A DNA stretch of 64,000 nt from Paenibacillus agilis (lineage in GTDB: Bacteria > Bacillota > Bacilli > Paenibacillales > Paenibacillaceae), in contig NZ_VNJK01000001.1 in assembly GCF_007786455.1 (NCBI RefSeq), positions 248,001-312,000 of the forward strand. Direction: 5' to 3'. Made by a program: the position numbers and the translations under genes. Positions 35,505 through 44,621 of this stretch are shown here, piece after piece; positions within the stretch are counted from its first letter, which is position 1, and each line of letters starts with the position of its first letter. The notes beneath the pieces were generated by a model. The model saw nothing but the letters and a program-made list of their open reading frames with translations. It ran no database searches and was not told the DNA's origin.

Positions 35505-36266
35505 ATGGAACTCGATCTTAAACATATGCTGCAGACGATATGGAAGCGAAAGGGGATAATAGCTTTCTTTGTAGTTATCGGCATAATTGCTTCATCTTAT
35601 TACAGTTATTTGGTGTTAAAGCCTGTTTATCAAGCATCTACTAAATTTATTGTCAATAAGACGCAATTCGAAGAAGGGCAAGGTTCGATCAACATTAACG
35701 AGCTTAATGCGAACATTAAATTAATACAGACCTACAAAGAGTTAATTCGTACGGATTGGATTCTAAAAGAAGTACTGCGCAAAAATAAAGATATCCCTTA
35801 CACAACCGCTGAACTGCTTTCTATGGTTAAGGTTTCGTCAACAAATGATACACAAGTGGTAACGATCTCCGTAGAGAATGAATCCTATCAGATGGCAGCA
35901 CGGATTGCAAATGAGGTTACGCTTCTGTTTATTGCCAAAATACCGAGCCTCATGCACGTAGACAATGTCACTTTATTAACTTCAGCTGATAAAAATGTGG
36001 ATGCAAGCCCAATTAAGCCGAATCGGCTTATGAATGTCATTATTGCAGCTATCGCTGCATTTGCTGCAGGAATAGGTTTGGCACTTGTCATCTCTTTCTT
36101 TGACGACAGTGTGTATACCGAAGAGGATATTGAATTGGCGACGGGTCTTACAACGCTGGCGGTTATTCCTAAGATGAATCGGAAGCATGTCCGCAGCAAG
36201 CATGATAGAGCGTCTAGACAAAGAACGACAACGTCAGGAGGGGATGCTTATGTTACGACTCAGTGA
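35505..36266 (+). CDS. Wzz/YveK-type chain-length determinant and kinase activator
   Basis: 253 residues with AAGGAGGATAA before the ATG. A first membrane helix spans about 17-38 and a second about 176-198, enclosing an extracellular Wzz domain (KPVYQASTKFIVNK, IKLIQTYKELI). The short cytoplasmic tail after helix 2 includes DDSVYTEEDIELATGL, the activator motif that docks the tyrosine kinase. It sets polymer length and activates the CpsD-like kinase encoded next, whose start overlaps by 17 bases. First committed gene of the glycan locus. Confidence 0.93.
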   Translation: MELDLKHMLQTIWKRKGIIAFFVVIGIIASSYYSYLVLKPVYQASTKFIVNKTQFEEGQGSININELNANIKLIQTYKELIRTDWILKEVLRKNKDIPYTTAELLSMVKVSSTNDTQVVTISVENESYQMAARIANEVTLLFIAKIPSLMHVDNVTLLTSADKNVDASPIKPNRLMNVIIAAIAAFAAGIGLALVISFFDDSVYTEEDIELATGLTTLAVIPKMNRKHVRSKHDRASRQRTTTSGGDAYVTTQ

Positions 36267-36975
36267 TAAGTACGCGCGAATTATGGAACGGCAGCCCTTT
36301 TCTCCAATCGCTGAATCTTATCGTTCTCTGTGTACACAATTGCAGTTCGTTCAGCGAGGTGAAGAGATGTGGGCGCCGCGCGTTATTACGGTTACATCGT
36401 CACGTTTGAGCGAGGGGAAGACGACAACTGTATCAAATCTAGCTGTGGCTTTTGCCTCGGAAGGTAAAAAGGTGTTGCTTGTAGATGGGGATCTTCGAAG
36501 ACCTCGTCTGCATGAAGTATTTGGCATGGATGGTTCAAAAGGATTGTTACAACTATTGCAGACTTCAACCCCCCCGTCACAATTTGCCAAGGAAACATCG
36601 ATTCAAAATTTAGACCTCATCAGTGCGGGAGACCTTATGGACGATCCAGGTAGAATCTTTGCCTCATCCGAGTTCGATCAATTCATTGAACAAGTCCGTG
36701 AAGCCTATGACATTGTCTTGTTCGATGCGCCTCCGGTGCTGCTCGTAAACGAAGCGAAGCAAATTGCGGTTCGCTCGGACGGTGTTCTGCTCGTCGTTCA
36801 ACCAGGCAAAACAAAATGGAAGGCGTTGCAACAGGCCCAATCCCAATTGGAACGCGTTCATGCTCATATTCTTGGCACTGTACTGAATGCGAGTGAGGAA
36901 CATATGGATAAGAAATGGATGAAAAAAGGGGCTCGGTCCCAACAAGGGTTAAAGATGACTGTGGGAAGCAAGTAA
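36250..36975 (+). CDS. CpsD/CapB-type BY-kinase, lacking C-terminal tyrosine cluster
   Basis: 241 residues from ATG at 36250, six bases after AGGAGGGG. Walker A SEGKTTT, Walker A' VLLVDGDLRRP and Walker B IVLFDAPP are intact, and the N-terminal ESYRSLCTQLQF activator-contact helix is present. Bacterial tyrosine kinases of this class normally end in a cluster of Tyr that is autophosphorylated; here the last 25 residues (after VLNASEEH) are Lys/Gly/Ser-rich with no Tyr at all. It may act on other targets, as a pure ATPase switch, or signal through a different residue. Confidence 0.9.
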   Translation: MLRLSDKYARIMERQPFSPIAESYRSLCTQLQFVQRGEEMWAPRVITVTSSRLSEGKTTTVSNLAVAFASEGKKVLLVDGDLRRPRLHEVFGMDGSKGLLQLLQTSTPPSQFAKETSIQNLDLISAGDLMDDPGRIFASSEFDQFIEQVREAYDIVLFDAPPVLLVNEAKQIAVRSDGVLLVVQPGKTKWKALQQAQSQLERVHAHILGTVLNASEEHMDKKWMKKGARSQQGLKMTVGSK

Positions 36976-37149
36976 TTGGCTAATATCGCTTGTGATTATT
37001 TTCGCAGGCTAGGTAATATCTCCTACACCTATATCATTCGGAGGTACTCGGTCGTGCTGTGGGCGAATTTTCGCCTTAGACGTATATCGTCGGTGGTGCG
37101 ATGTGAGGAAGGGTTAAATGCCCTATGGCTCTTGTAAAAGAGAGAGTTG

Positions 37150-37183
37150 TGTCGTTTACGATCATGTTATGGCTTAAACGACA
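37150..37183. other. Inverted repeat in the leader of the 4,6-dehydratase gene
   Basis: TGTCGTTTA (37150-37158) and TAAACGACA (37175-37183) form a perfect nine-base inverted repeat in the 270-base gap before the dehydratase gene. No T-run follows directly. It could be a weak terminator or a protein site. Confidence 0.5.
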
Positions 37184-37245
37184 TAGCTGTATCTTTTAAT
37201 AGGTCAATTTATTAGGTCAAAAGGGAAGAAGGGACGATTCATAGC

Positions 37246-39186
37246 ATGAACAAAGCCAAGCGGTTACTCGTTCTGATGAGTCTGGATGCAGCGGTCGTCA
37301 GTAGTAGTATTGTGCTCGCTTTTTATTTGCAATATGGGAGCGAGTGGAAAGAACAGTTTATGCCGCACGGAATGCTGTTCGGTGGATTAACAGTCGTCTT
37401 CTCACTAGCAAGCTTATACATAGGTAAGCTCTATCATCGAGTATGGCAGTACGCAAGTGTAGGAGAACTATATTCCATTGTTAAGGCGCTCTGTACAAGT
37501 GTATTGATCGCCTTTTGTGTTACATGGCTGTGCTTGGGTGGGAATATGTCGGTTGGCATTATTTTTACGTTGTTAGAAACGATGCTGCTTGGAATCGGTG
37601 CGATTCGATTTATACGACGTCTTATCCAGGTTCGGGCAGGTCGCGAACACTCAAAAATGAAATCCGAACGAACGAGGACACTCGTTGTTGGGGCAGGCAG
37701 TTGCGGGAGTCTTATAACGAGAGAGATGCTTAAACAGAAATCTACTTTCTTGGAGCCAATGGAACCCATATGTATCGTTGATGATGACATCTCCAAGCTT
37801 CATTGTGAAATACATGGGGTTCTTGTTGCAGGGATGCTGCGCGATATTCCTCAACTTGTGAAGGAGTATAACGTTGAAGTTATCGTCATTGCTATCCCAT
37901 CGCTCTCCATGTCGCAATTGAAGCCTATCGTCGATATTTGTATCGAAACGAAAGCAAGAGTGAGGATGATTCCGCTGTTGAATGATCTGATTCAAGGAAA
38001 AGTAACGATTAACAAGATTAGTGATGTCGACATCGAAGTACTTCTCGGCAGAGAACAAATCCGTCTTGATATGGGACATATTTCTACATATTTGCACGAA
38101 AAGACGGTGCTTGTTACTGGAGCAGGAGGTTCGATAGGTTCAGAGCTTTGTCGGCAAATTGCTCATTTCGAGCCGCATGCACTACTGCTGCTCGGGCAAG
38201 GGGAGAACAGCATTTACGTCATCGAGCGTGAATTGCGCTCCAAGTATCCAAGATTGAAGTTGGAAACGATCATTGCTGATGTGAAAGATGCAGCGCGTAT
38301 TGATCGTATATTTGCTACCTATGAGCCGCAGGTTGTATTCCATGCAGCAGCTCATAAGCACGTGCCGTTAATGGAGCGCAATCCAACAGAGGCCGTGAAG
38401 AACAATTTATTTGGTACGATTCATGTTGCACTGGCTGCTCATCGCTATGGTGCAGATCGTTTTGTATTTATTTCTTCCGATAAGGCGGTTAATCCGACAA
38501 GTGTCATGGGAGCGACAAAGCGTGCAGCTGAAATGTATATTCAAAGTTTAAGCAAACAAAGCTCAACGGTGTTTGCAGCTGTTCGATTCGGCAACGTGTT
38601 GGGCAGCCGCGGCAGTGTGATTCCCTTGTTCAAAGAGCAGATTCAAAGCGGAGGGCCTGTCACCGTTACACATCCTGATATGATCCGTTATTTTATGACG
38701 ATACCTGAAGCAGTTCAGCTTGTTATGCAAGCTGGAGCTTTTGCAGAAGGCGGGGAAGTGTTCGTACTGGACATGGGCGAGCCGGTTAAAATTGTAGATC
38801 TGGCTAGAGCAGTTATCCGCTTGTCTGGTTATGAGCCAGAGGTTGATATACCGATTGTATTTACGGGGATACGCCCTGGCGAAAAGTTATTTGAGGAAAT
38901 GCTGACCGTGGAAGAAGGATTGAACGTAACAAAACATTCGCGAATTTTTGTGGGACGTCCACCGATCGTACCGCAGCAGGTGCTGGAAGAGGAAGTCATT
39001 GCTATAAAAGATATCCTCAATGAAGAGAACCCACCTATACGTGAGGCGCTGCAGCGGCTAATCCCAACATATATGCTGCCTAACGAAGATGGGTATACGA
39101 ATCAGGTTGCAGCGACGATGTGTATGGAACAGGATGAGAAAAAAGCGGTTGTCGATTGGAGAGAGAAGAAGTTGTCCTTGGTATAA
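37246..39186 (+). CDS. Membrane UDP-GlcNAc 4,6-dehydratase (PglF/WbpM/CapD type)
   Basis: 646 residues. Four N-terminal helices (1-125) anchor it; a Rossmann-like CoA-binding domain follows (TLVVGAGSCGSLI), then the catalytic SDR domain with VLVTGAGGSIGSELCRQI at about 288 and FISSDKAVNPTSVMGATKR, where Met replaces the usual Tyr of YxxxK as in PglF/WbpM. These enzymes turn UDP-GlcNAc into the 4-keto-6-deoxy sugar, the first step toward bacillosamine, QuiNAc or FucNAc. With the aminotransferase and formyltransferase downstream, a 4-amino product is likely. Confidence 0.93.
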   Translation: MNKAKRLLVLMSLDAAVVSSSIVLAFYLQYGSEWKEQFMPHGMLFGGLTVVFSLASLYIGKLYHRVWQYASVGELYSIVKALCTSVLIAFCVTWLCLGGNMSVGIIFTLLETMLLGIGAIRFIRRLIQVRAGREHSKMKSERTRTLVVGAGSCGSLITREMLKQKSTFLEPMEPICIVDDDISKLHCEIHGVLVAGMLRDIPQLVKEYNVEVIVIAIPSLSMSQLKPIVDICIETKARVRMIPLLNDLIQGKVTINKISDVDIEVLLGREQIRLDMGHISTYLHEKTVLVTGAGGSIGSELCRQIAHFEPHALLLLGQGENSIYVIERELRSKYPRLKLETIIADVKDAARIDRIFATYEPQVVFHAAAHKHVPLMERNPTEAVKNNLFGTIHVALAAHRYGADRFVFISSDKAVNPTSVMGATKRAAEMYIQSLSKQSSTVFAAVRFGNVLGSRGSVIPLFKEQIQSGGPVTVTHPDMIRYFMTIPEAVQLVMQAGAFAEGGEVFVLDMGEPVKIVDLARAVIRLSGYEPEVDIPIVFTGIRPGEKLFEEMLTVEEGLNVTKHSRIFVGRPPIVPQQVLEEEVIAIKDILNEENPPIREALQRLIPTYMLPNEDGYTNQVAATMCMEQDEKKAVVDWREKKLSLV

Positions 39187-39204
39187 CGAAAAGGAGAGAG
39201 ATGG

Positions 39205-40539
39205 ATGGGAAGTCTTCTAAGTAGATGGAGCAAGCGCATGGCAGGGGCGAGTCATAATGCGCACACACGACGGACTTCCTTGTGGCATCTGTTCTCGTGG
39301 ACGCTTACAGGCAATGTATTGTACGCCGCTTGTCAGTGGGCGTTGTTGATTGTGCTGGCACAGCGTGGATCGGTAGAAGATGTAGGTGTGTTTTCGTTAG
39401 CTTTGGCGATTAGTGCACCTATTTTTTTATTTACTAATATGCAATTGCGTGGAATATTGGCTACTGATGCAGAACAGCTCTTCGCAACTGGCGTGTACGT
39501 TCAGCTTCGCATCGTAAGTTCTTGCTTGGCGTTGATTGCTACGCTTGGATGTGCAGCGATGTATGTTTCAAGCTGGGAAACATGCATGGCTATCGTGCTA
39601 ATTGGGATATCGAAATGGTTTGAATCGATTAGTGAACTATTGTACGGATGGTGGCAGCAGCATCATCGTATGGATTGGAGTGCACAATCTCTCATCCTGC
39701 GTGGGTTGCTGTCTTTGTCTTTATTTAGTGGAGCTTATATATACACGGGAAGCTTACTCACAGCTCTGACGGTGTACGCTCTAATATGGGGATGTATATT
39801 GATCGCCTTTGATATACCGAGAGCACGGCGGCTCGAAGGTTTTACATGGAGAGGGAGCAGGCGGGCAGGGCTAAAACTGCTGCAGCAATGTTGGCCGATG
39901 GGGATCGTTATGATGCTTGTATCGCTGCAAGCGAACGTACCTCGCTACTTCATCTCCGATGCCTATGGAGAAGCTGCGCTTGGCTACTTCTCAGCGCTCA
40001 TGTATGTGATGGTGGCGGCTACTACAGTTGTTTCAGCTCTTGGTCAGAGCATTAGTCCACATCTTGCAAGAGCATGGTCAGCAGTTGATCGTCATGCGCT
40101 TCGTTCTTTACTGCGTAAGGCAGCTTATATTATTTGTGCTATTGGAGTGGGAATGACCTTAGGAAGCTGGCTGCTGGGGTCTTGGCTGTTAACTATTTTG
40201 TATGGAGCTGATTATGCACAGTATAGTGACTTGTTTCTAATACTAACGATTTCAACCGCTTTTGGTTGCATCGGTTCTTTGCTTGGATTTGCTTTGACAG
40301 CTGCAAGAGTGTTTCGGGCACAACTTGTCATACATTTATGTACCGTCCTACTAACAGTTGTGCTGCAATATGCGGTAACTGCTATGGATATGCCTATGCA
40401 AAGTACAGGCTATACACTGCTAGTTTCCAATTTGCTATCAGTAGTACTGGCGGGTATTGCTTGGCGTAACTGTATGAAAGTCCTGATGCGTCAAAAATTG
40501 AAAACTAACTTACTTCTTTCTGAAAAGACAGGTGGGTGA
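39205..40539 (+). CDS. Polysaccharide flippase (Wzx-like, MOP superfamily)
   Basis: 444 residues, about twelve membrane helices, AAAGGAGAGAG site before ATG. The pattern LFSWTLTGNVLYAACQWALL, then LALAISAPIFLFTN, and a pair of helices ending in Arg/Lys match the oligosaccharide flippases that turn undecaprenyl-linked repeat units outward. It lies directly before a Wzy-type polymerase, the usual partner. Sequence in such flippases diverges fast, so specificity cannot be read. Confidence 0.87.
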   Translation: MGSLLSRWSKRMAGASHNAHTRRTSLWHLFSWTLTGNVLYAACQWALLIVLAQRGSVEDVGVFSLALAISAPIFLFTNMQLRGILATDAEQLFATGVYVQLRIVSSCLALIATLGCAAMYVSSWETCMAIVLIGISKWFESISELLYGWWQQHHRMDWSAQSLILRGLLSLSLFSGAYIYTGSLLTALTVYALIWGCILIAFDIPRARRLEGFTWRGSRRAGLKLLQQCWPMGIVMMLVSLQANVPRYFISDAYGEAALGYFSALMYVMVAATTVVSALGQSISPHLARAWSAVDRHALRSLLRKAAYIICAIGVGMTLGSWLLGSWLLTILYGADYAQYSDLFLILTISTAFGCIGSLLGFALTAARVFRAQLVIHLCTVLLTVVLQYAVTAMDMPMQSTGYTLLVSNLLSVVLAGIAWRNCMKVLMRQKLKTNLLLSEKTGG

Positions 40540-40542
40540 CAA

Positions 40543-42006
40543 ATGGGACGTACATGCAAACTAGCCATTTTAACGATTCTATCAGGCCTAGTTATGCTGG
40601 CTATCATTTATGGTCTTTATGAGTGGCTGGACAAACAGCCATTGTTATTTTATATCGTGCTGCTTGTTGTCATGAATTTATTGTTCAGTATATGGTATGG
40701 AAAACGCAATCAAATTCGCTCCATATTCAATAATTTGATTACGTTATTTCTACTGTTTTTCACCCTTTACAGTATTACGTATCCGTTGGACCATATTATT
40801 GGCTCGCTTCAAGAGCGAACGGAAGAAGAACTAGTCAACGTTATACAGTTGTATGTATTGGCGAATATTTGCATGTTGCTCGGTATAACGGTAGCATCGG
40901 TCATTCGCGTGAAAAAAGGGCGCCCGAAATTTAGTAAAACGCTGTGGACGCCTGAACATATCGAGCAAAAAGAAGCAGAGCAGCGCCTCTTCCGGCCGCT
41001 GTTGTTCTGGCCTGCGCTAATTGTACTGCTTATAGGAATAGTGATCATGGCCTATGATCAATCACGCTTAGGTGGATTCGCCTCTTTAGGGGCAGCCAAT
41101 CGAATTGAACGGTTTAAAGCAATTAGTACCGTTGAGGGAATATCGCTGCCTTGGAAATCTATTATAACTAGCTCTTTGTTGCTATTGGCGATGTCTGTGC
41201 GTACACGCGCTCAACTGAAACTGTTCGGCTTTATTGTATTGTTGTTAACGTTCTTTTTCTTTTTCTTAATAGGAAGTCGTCTCTACGTTGTCATCGCGCT
41301 GCTGCCGAGTTTGGCGCTCTTTATCGATCGTGGTTACATTCGGATAAGTCGATTCCAGCATGTCGTCCTAATTTTAATTATGATGGTATTTATTTCGTCG
41401 CTGTTCAATAATGCCAGGCTCAGTCTTATCGAAGATGTTCCGCTATCTTCTTTTCCTCCTGAGAGATGGGCATTTTCTACTGGAGAGACCGGGGCGGGTT
41501 TTCTTGTCACATTAGATATTACAAGTGTTGACCATTATCCAGAAGCGGATCCTTCTTACTTAACATCAGTGGCGTATATGCTGCCTTCTGTCATCTATCA
41601 ATCTGTATTCGGGCATGGTAAACCGAAAACGTTGGGTGATTGGTATGTGTGGTATTTTTACCCGTACATCTTCAATGAAGGTGGAGGAAGAGGGTTTTCC
41701 CCGATTGCACAAGCATGGATGGTTGGGGGACACATGGGGATAGCGGCTCAATCTTTCGTAGTAGGAGTGCTGTTAGTGTGGATATCTCGCACTTCGATGC
41801 TCAAATATATTTGCTTGCCACTAGCGATTATGTTCCAGCGAAGTCCTATGAACGTTGTCGTGATGGATATAGCCTATGCGTTTCTATTCGTCATATTTAT
41901 TGTGGTATTGGCCGCAATTATGAGACCGAAAGTGCTGGAGCAATTTATGAAGAGAATTCCAGAACGTCATAAAGCGAGTACGTTTCGTGTTAGAGGAAGT
42001 AGCTGA
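40543..42006 (+). CDS. O-antigen/polysaccharide polymerase (Wzy-like)
   Basis: 487 residues, at least ten hydrophobic segments, GGTGGGTGA site before the ATG. A large extracellular loop (about 290-365) contains the Arg-bearing and aromatic-rich segment typical of Wzy polymerases, and GSRLYVVIALLPSLALF lies near the core. It sits only three bases after the flippase stop. Wzy joins the flipped repeat units at the outer face using the reducing-end lipid. Weak conservation makes the call depend on topology plus position. Confidence 0.8.
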   Translation: MGRTCKLAILTILSGLVMLAIIYGLYEWLDKQPLLFYIVLLVVMNLLFSIWYGKRNQIRSIFNNLITLFLLFFTLYSITYPLDHIIGSLQERTEEELVNVIQLYVLANICMLLGITVASVIRVKKGRPKFSKTLWTPEHIEQKEAEQRLFRPLLFWPALIVLLIGIVIMAYDQSRLGGFASLGAANRIERFKAISTVEGISLPWKSIITSSLLLLAMSVRTRAQLKLFGFIVLLLTFFFFFLIGSRLYVVIALLPSLALFIDRGYIRISRFQHVVLILIMMVFISSLFNNARLSLIEDVPLSSFPPERWAFSTGETGAGFLVTLDITSVDHYPEADPSYLTSVAYMLPSVIYQSVFGHGKPKTLGDWYVWYFYPYIFNEGGGRGFSPIAQAWMVGGHMGIAAQSFVVGVLLVWISRTSMLKYICLPLAIMFQRSPMNVVVMDIAYAFLFVIFIVVLAAIMRPKVLEQFMKRIPERHKASTFRVRGSS

Positions 42007-42021
42007 GTTGAGGTGAGAGCA

Positions 42022-43413
42022 ATGATAGGGGAGACTCGCAAAAAACCGCGTGTTGCTATGCTAATTACATCATTGGCTGGTGGAGGTGCGGAGAAGGCTG
42101 TTAGTATGCTGCTTCAGGGATTTAACCCTGAGCGATATGAACTTCATCTTATCGTAAATCGGAAGGAGGGACCTTATCTGTCCCTCCTTCCTTCTTATGT
42201 GCACGTATCAGAAATGAATGCTCCTCGACTTCGGAGTGCTTGGAAGGCCTATATTCGAACGCTGCGCCAAGTTCGTCCTGATATAGTCATTTCGCATATG
42301 TGGGAAAACAATGTGCTTAATGTTGTAGGGCGTCGCTTATCCGGTTTGCGATTCGGTACTGTACTGTGTGAACACAGCTCGATTAGCCGTCATCGAGGCA
42401 AAGGTGTAAACATGATGAGACGCTGGTGCTATAAAAGAGCCGATGCGGTTGTTGGTTGCTCGCACATGATGGGCGAGGAATTGAAGGATATTCTTAAAGT
42501 TCCTCGGTCATTGGTCCATGTGATCTATAATGCAGTGTTAAATGAAAGCTTCTATAGACGTGCGAATGAAAGTGTTGAGCATCATTGGCTGCAGCAGGGT
42601 ATGGTGAAGGGCAGAACAAGTCGTGATAGCGAGGTTTTAGAAGATACAGCAGATCAAGCTGGTCATCTTGGGGGATTGGCATCGAAAATACCAGTGCTAT
42701 TAGGACTCGGAAGATTGTCCCCTGAAAAGCGCTATGATCTGCTCATCGAGGCTGTGTATCTGCTTCATCAGCGTGGGCACAAAGTGAGAGCGCTTATTAT
42801 TGGTGAAGGTGCAGAGCGTGAACGTCTAACACAGCTTATTGGGGACCGAGGCTTGGAATCGTGGGTAGAGCTTCCGGGATATGCTTCTAACCCGCTGCCT
42901 ATTTTGCGTTTAGCCGATATTTATGTCCAGTGCTCTGATGTAGAGGGATTGCCTACAGCACTGATCGAGGCTGTCGCTTTGGGCACAAGCATCGTCGCTA
43001 CGCGTACGGCAACAGGTACAGAAGAAGTGTTGGAAGGGATTCATTCCGCTTTATTGGTGCCTTGCGGAGATGTTGAAGCAATGGTAGATGCGTTGGAAGC
43101 ACAATTGGAGCAGCTGGATGTCCAACAGCAGGATAACGAAGTGCCGAATGTACCGATTCATTCGGGTATTGGTGATTATACCGAATCTGAATCCAGCCGT
43201 GAAATTGCGGTCTCTTATACGGACTCTATGGATACTCAGTTTCAGCGCTTAAACAAATTTACCTTATCTTATGTTGTTGAACAGTATGAGGCGCTTATCC
43301 GCGATGTACTGCAAAAGCATGGAATAGAAGAAACGCCGCTTCCAAACAACTTTAGTCCGACTGAGGCTATTACCAAGGAAGGCGGTACAGTGAGGAGGGG
43401 AGTATCGCGATGA
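42022..43413 (+). CDS. GT4 family glycosyltransferase with a low-complexity insert
   Basis: 463 residues from ATG 42022 after GAGGTGAG; a GTG at 42013 lies inside that site. The N-terminal domain starts VAMLITSLAGGGAEKAV, a common GT4 opening. The donor-binding domain includes LGLGRLSPEKRYDLLIEA and the EX7E region SDVEGLPTALIEAVALG. Between the last core helix and the C-terminal helix is an acidic/Gln-rich insert (about residues 355-400) absent from most relatives. It transfers a sugar from a nucleotide donor to the lipid-linked repeat unit in the cytoplasm. Overlaps the next gene by four bases. Confidence 0.9.
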   Translation: MIGETRKKPRVAMLITSLAGGGAEKAVSMLLQGFNPERYELHLIVNRKEGPYLSLLPSYVHVSEMNAPRLRSAWKAYIRTLRQVRPDIVISHMWENNVLNVVGRRLSGLRFGTVLCEHSSISRHRGKGVNMMRRWCYKRADAVVGCSHMMGEELKDILKVPRSLVHVIYNAVLNESFYRRANESVEHHWLQQGMVKGRTSRDSEVLEDTADQAGHLGGLASKIPVLLGLGRLSPEKRYDLLIEAVYLLHQRGHKVRALIIGEGAERERLTQLIGDRGLESWVELPGYASNPLPILRLADIYVQCSDVEGLPTALIEAVALGTSIVATRTATGTEEVLEGIHSALLVPCGDVEAMVDALEAQLEQLDVQQQDNEVPNVPIHSGIGDYTESESSREIAVSYTDSMDTQFQRLNKFTLSYVVEQYEALIRDVLQKHGIEETPLPNNFSPTEAITKEGGTVRRGVSR

Positions 43414-44621
43414 AGTTCGTATTTGCCTATGACGTGCGTATTGAGCAAGTAAGAGGTACTGAGCAGTATTATCATAATTATTTTGATTACACCGTATGGC
43501 AGCGTTACTTGGAAGTCTGTGAGAAGCTGGCCATTGTAACGAGAGTGGTGGAGGTTGGAGAGAATGAACCGCGCTTAAACCGTAAAATATCGAGCGGTCC
43601 TAACGTGAGTTTTCATAATGTTCCTTCCATAAGTAATCCTGTCTCGCAGTTAACTAAGCGTAAAGAAGTTACTCGTATATTAGAGGAGCAACTGCAAGAT
43701 GCTGATGGATTGATTGCGCGCTTACCTAGCGAAATAGGCACGGTAGCGATTGGTGTCGCTAAGCGGCTTGGCAAGCCATGGGCCGTAGAAGTAGTTGGCC
43801 ACGCTTGGGACGCGCTGATGAATCATGGCTCATGGCAGGGCAAATGCTACGCACCGATTATGACGTGGCGGACGAAGAATGCGGTTCGACAAGCACCGTA
43901 TGCGCTCTATGTAACCCGTGCGTTTCTACAGCATCATTATCCAAGCTGGGGATACCATATCAACTGTTCAAATGTGGAAGTTCCCCCAGTACCTCAACAG
44001 GTGTTGGATCACCGTTTGAAACGATTGGATGAACATACAGATGGTTGGCAAACGGTAGGGATTGTTGGTTCTTTGGCATCGAATAACAAAGGTGTTGATA
44101 CTGCCATCGAAGCACTATCCATGTTAAAAGGTCAAATGCTCCGGCTTCGAGTGCTAGGTGAAGGGGATAAAGGAAAATGGATCGAGCTCGCTGAACGTTG
44201 GGGCGTAGCGGATCGCGTGGAGTTCTGTGATCCTGTGCCGAGCGGTGAGGAAGTATTCCGCTGGTTAGATGACTTGGATTTCTACATGCAGCCGAGCTTC
44301 CAAGAAGGACTTCCTCGCGCATTAATTGAAGCAATGAGCCGCGCGCTGCCAGCTATCGGTTCTACCGCTGGAGGAATCCCTGAATTACTGCCGGAGGAGT
44401 GGATTTTCCGAGCAGGTGATGCAGCTGGGTTAGCGGAAAAGATGCAATTAATGACCAATAATCTTGATATGAGGCGAAATGCTGCAGCAGCAAACTTTGC
44501 GACTGCGCAACAATATACGAAGGATGTTTTGGACAAGAGACGTACAGCTTTTTGGCAGTCTTTTAAGGAAGAAGCAGTACGTAGATCCATTTTATCAAAT
44601 CCGGGGATGGTGAAAGGATGA
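43410..44621 (+). CDS. GT4 family glycosyltransferase
   Basis: 403 residues with GAGGAGGGGAG before the ATG. The N-terminal half has a less usual opening (FVFAYDVRIEQVRGTEQYYH); the C-terminal donor domain has GIVGSLASNNKGVDTAIEAL, LRVLGEGDKGKW and the catalytic EX7E-like FQEGLPRALIEAMSRALPAIG. Probably adds one sugar of the repeat unit. Its start overlaps the previous gene (ATGA) and its end overlaps the next by four bases, so the three are translationally coupled. Confidence 0.88.
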   Translation: MKFVFAYDVRIEQVRGTEQYYHNYFDYTVWQRYLEVCEKLAIVTRVVEVGENEPRLNRKISSGPNVSFHNVPSISNPVSQLTKRKEVTRILEEQLQDADGLIARLPSEIGTVAIGVAKRLGKPWAVEVVGHAWDALMNHGSWQGKCYAPIMTWRTKNAVRQAPYALYVTRAFLQHHYPSWGYHINCSNVEVPPVPQQVLDHRLKRLDEHTDGWQTVGIVGSLASNNKGVDTAIEALSMLKGQMLRLRVLGEGDKGKWIELAERWGVADRVEFCDPVPSGEEVFRWLDDLDFYMQPSFQEGLPRALIEAMSRALPAIGSTAGGIPELLPEEWIFRAGDAAGLAEKMQLMTNNLDMRRNAAAANFATAQQYTKDVLDKRRTAFWQSFKEEAVRRSILSNPGMVKG

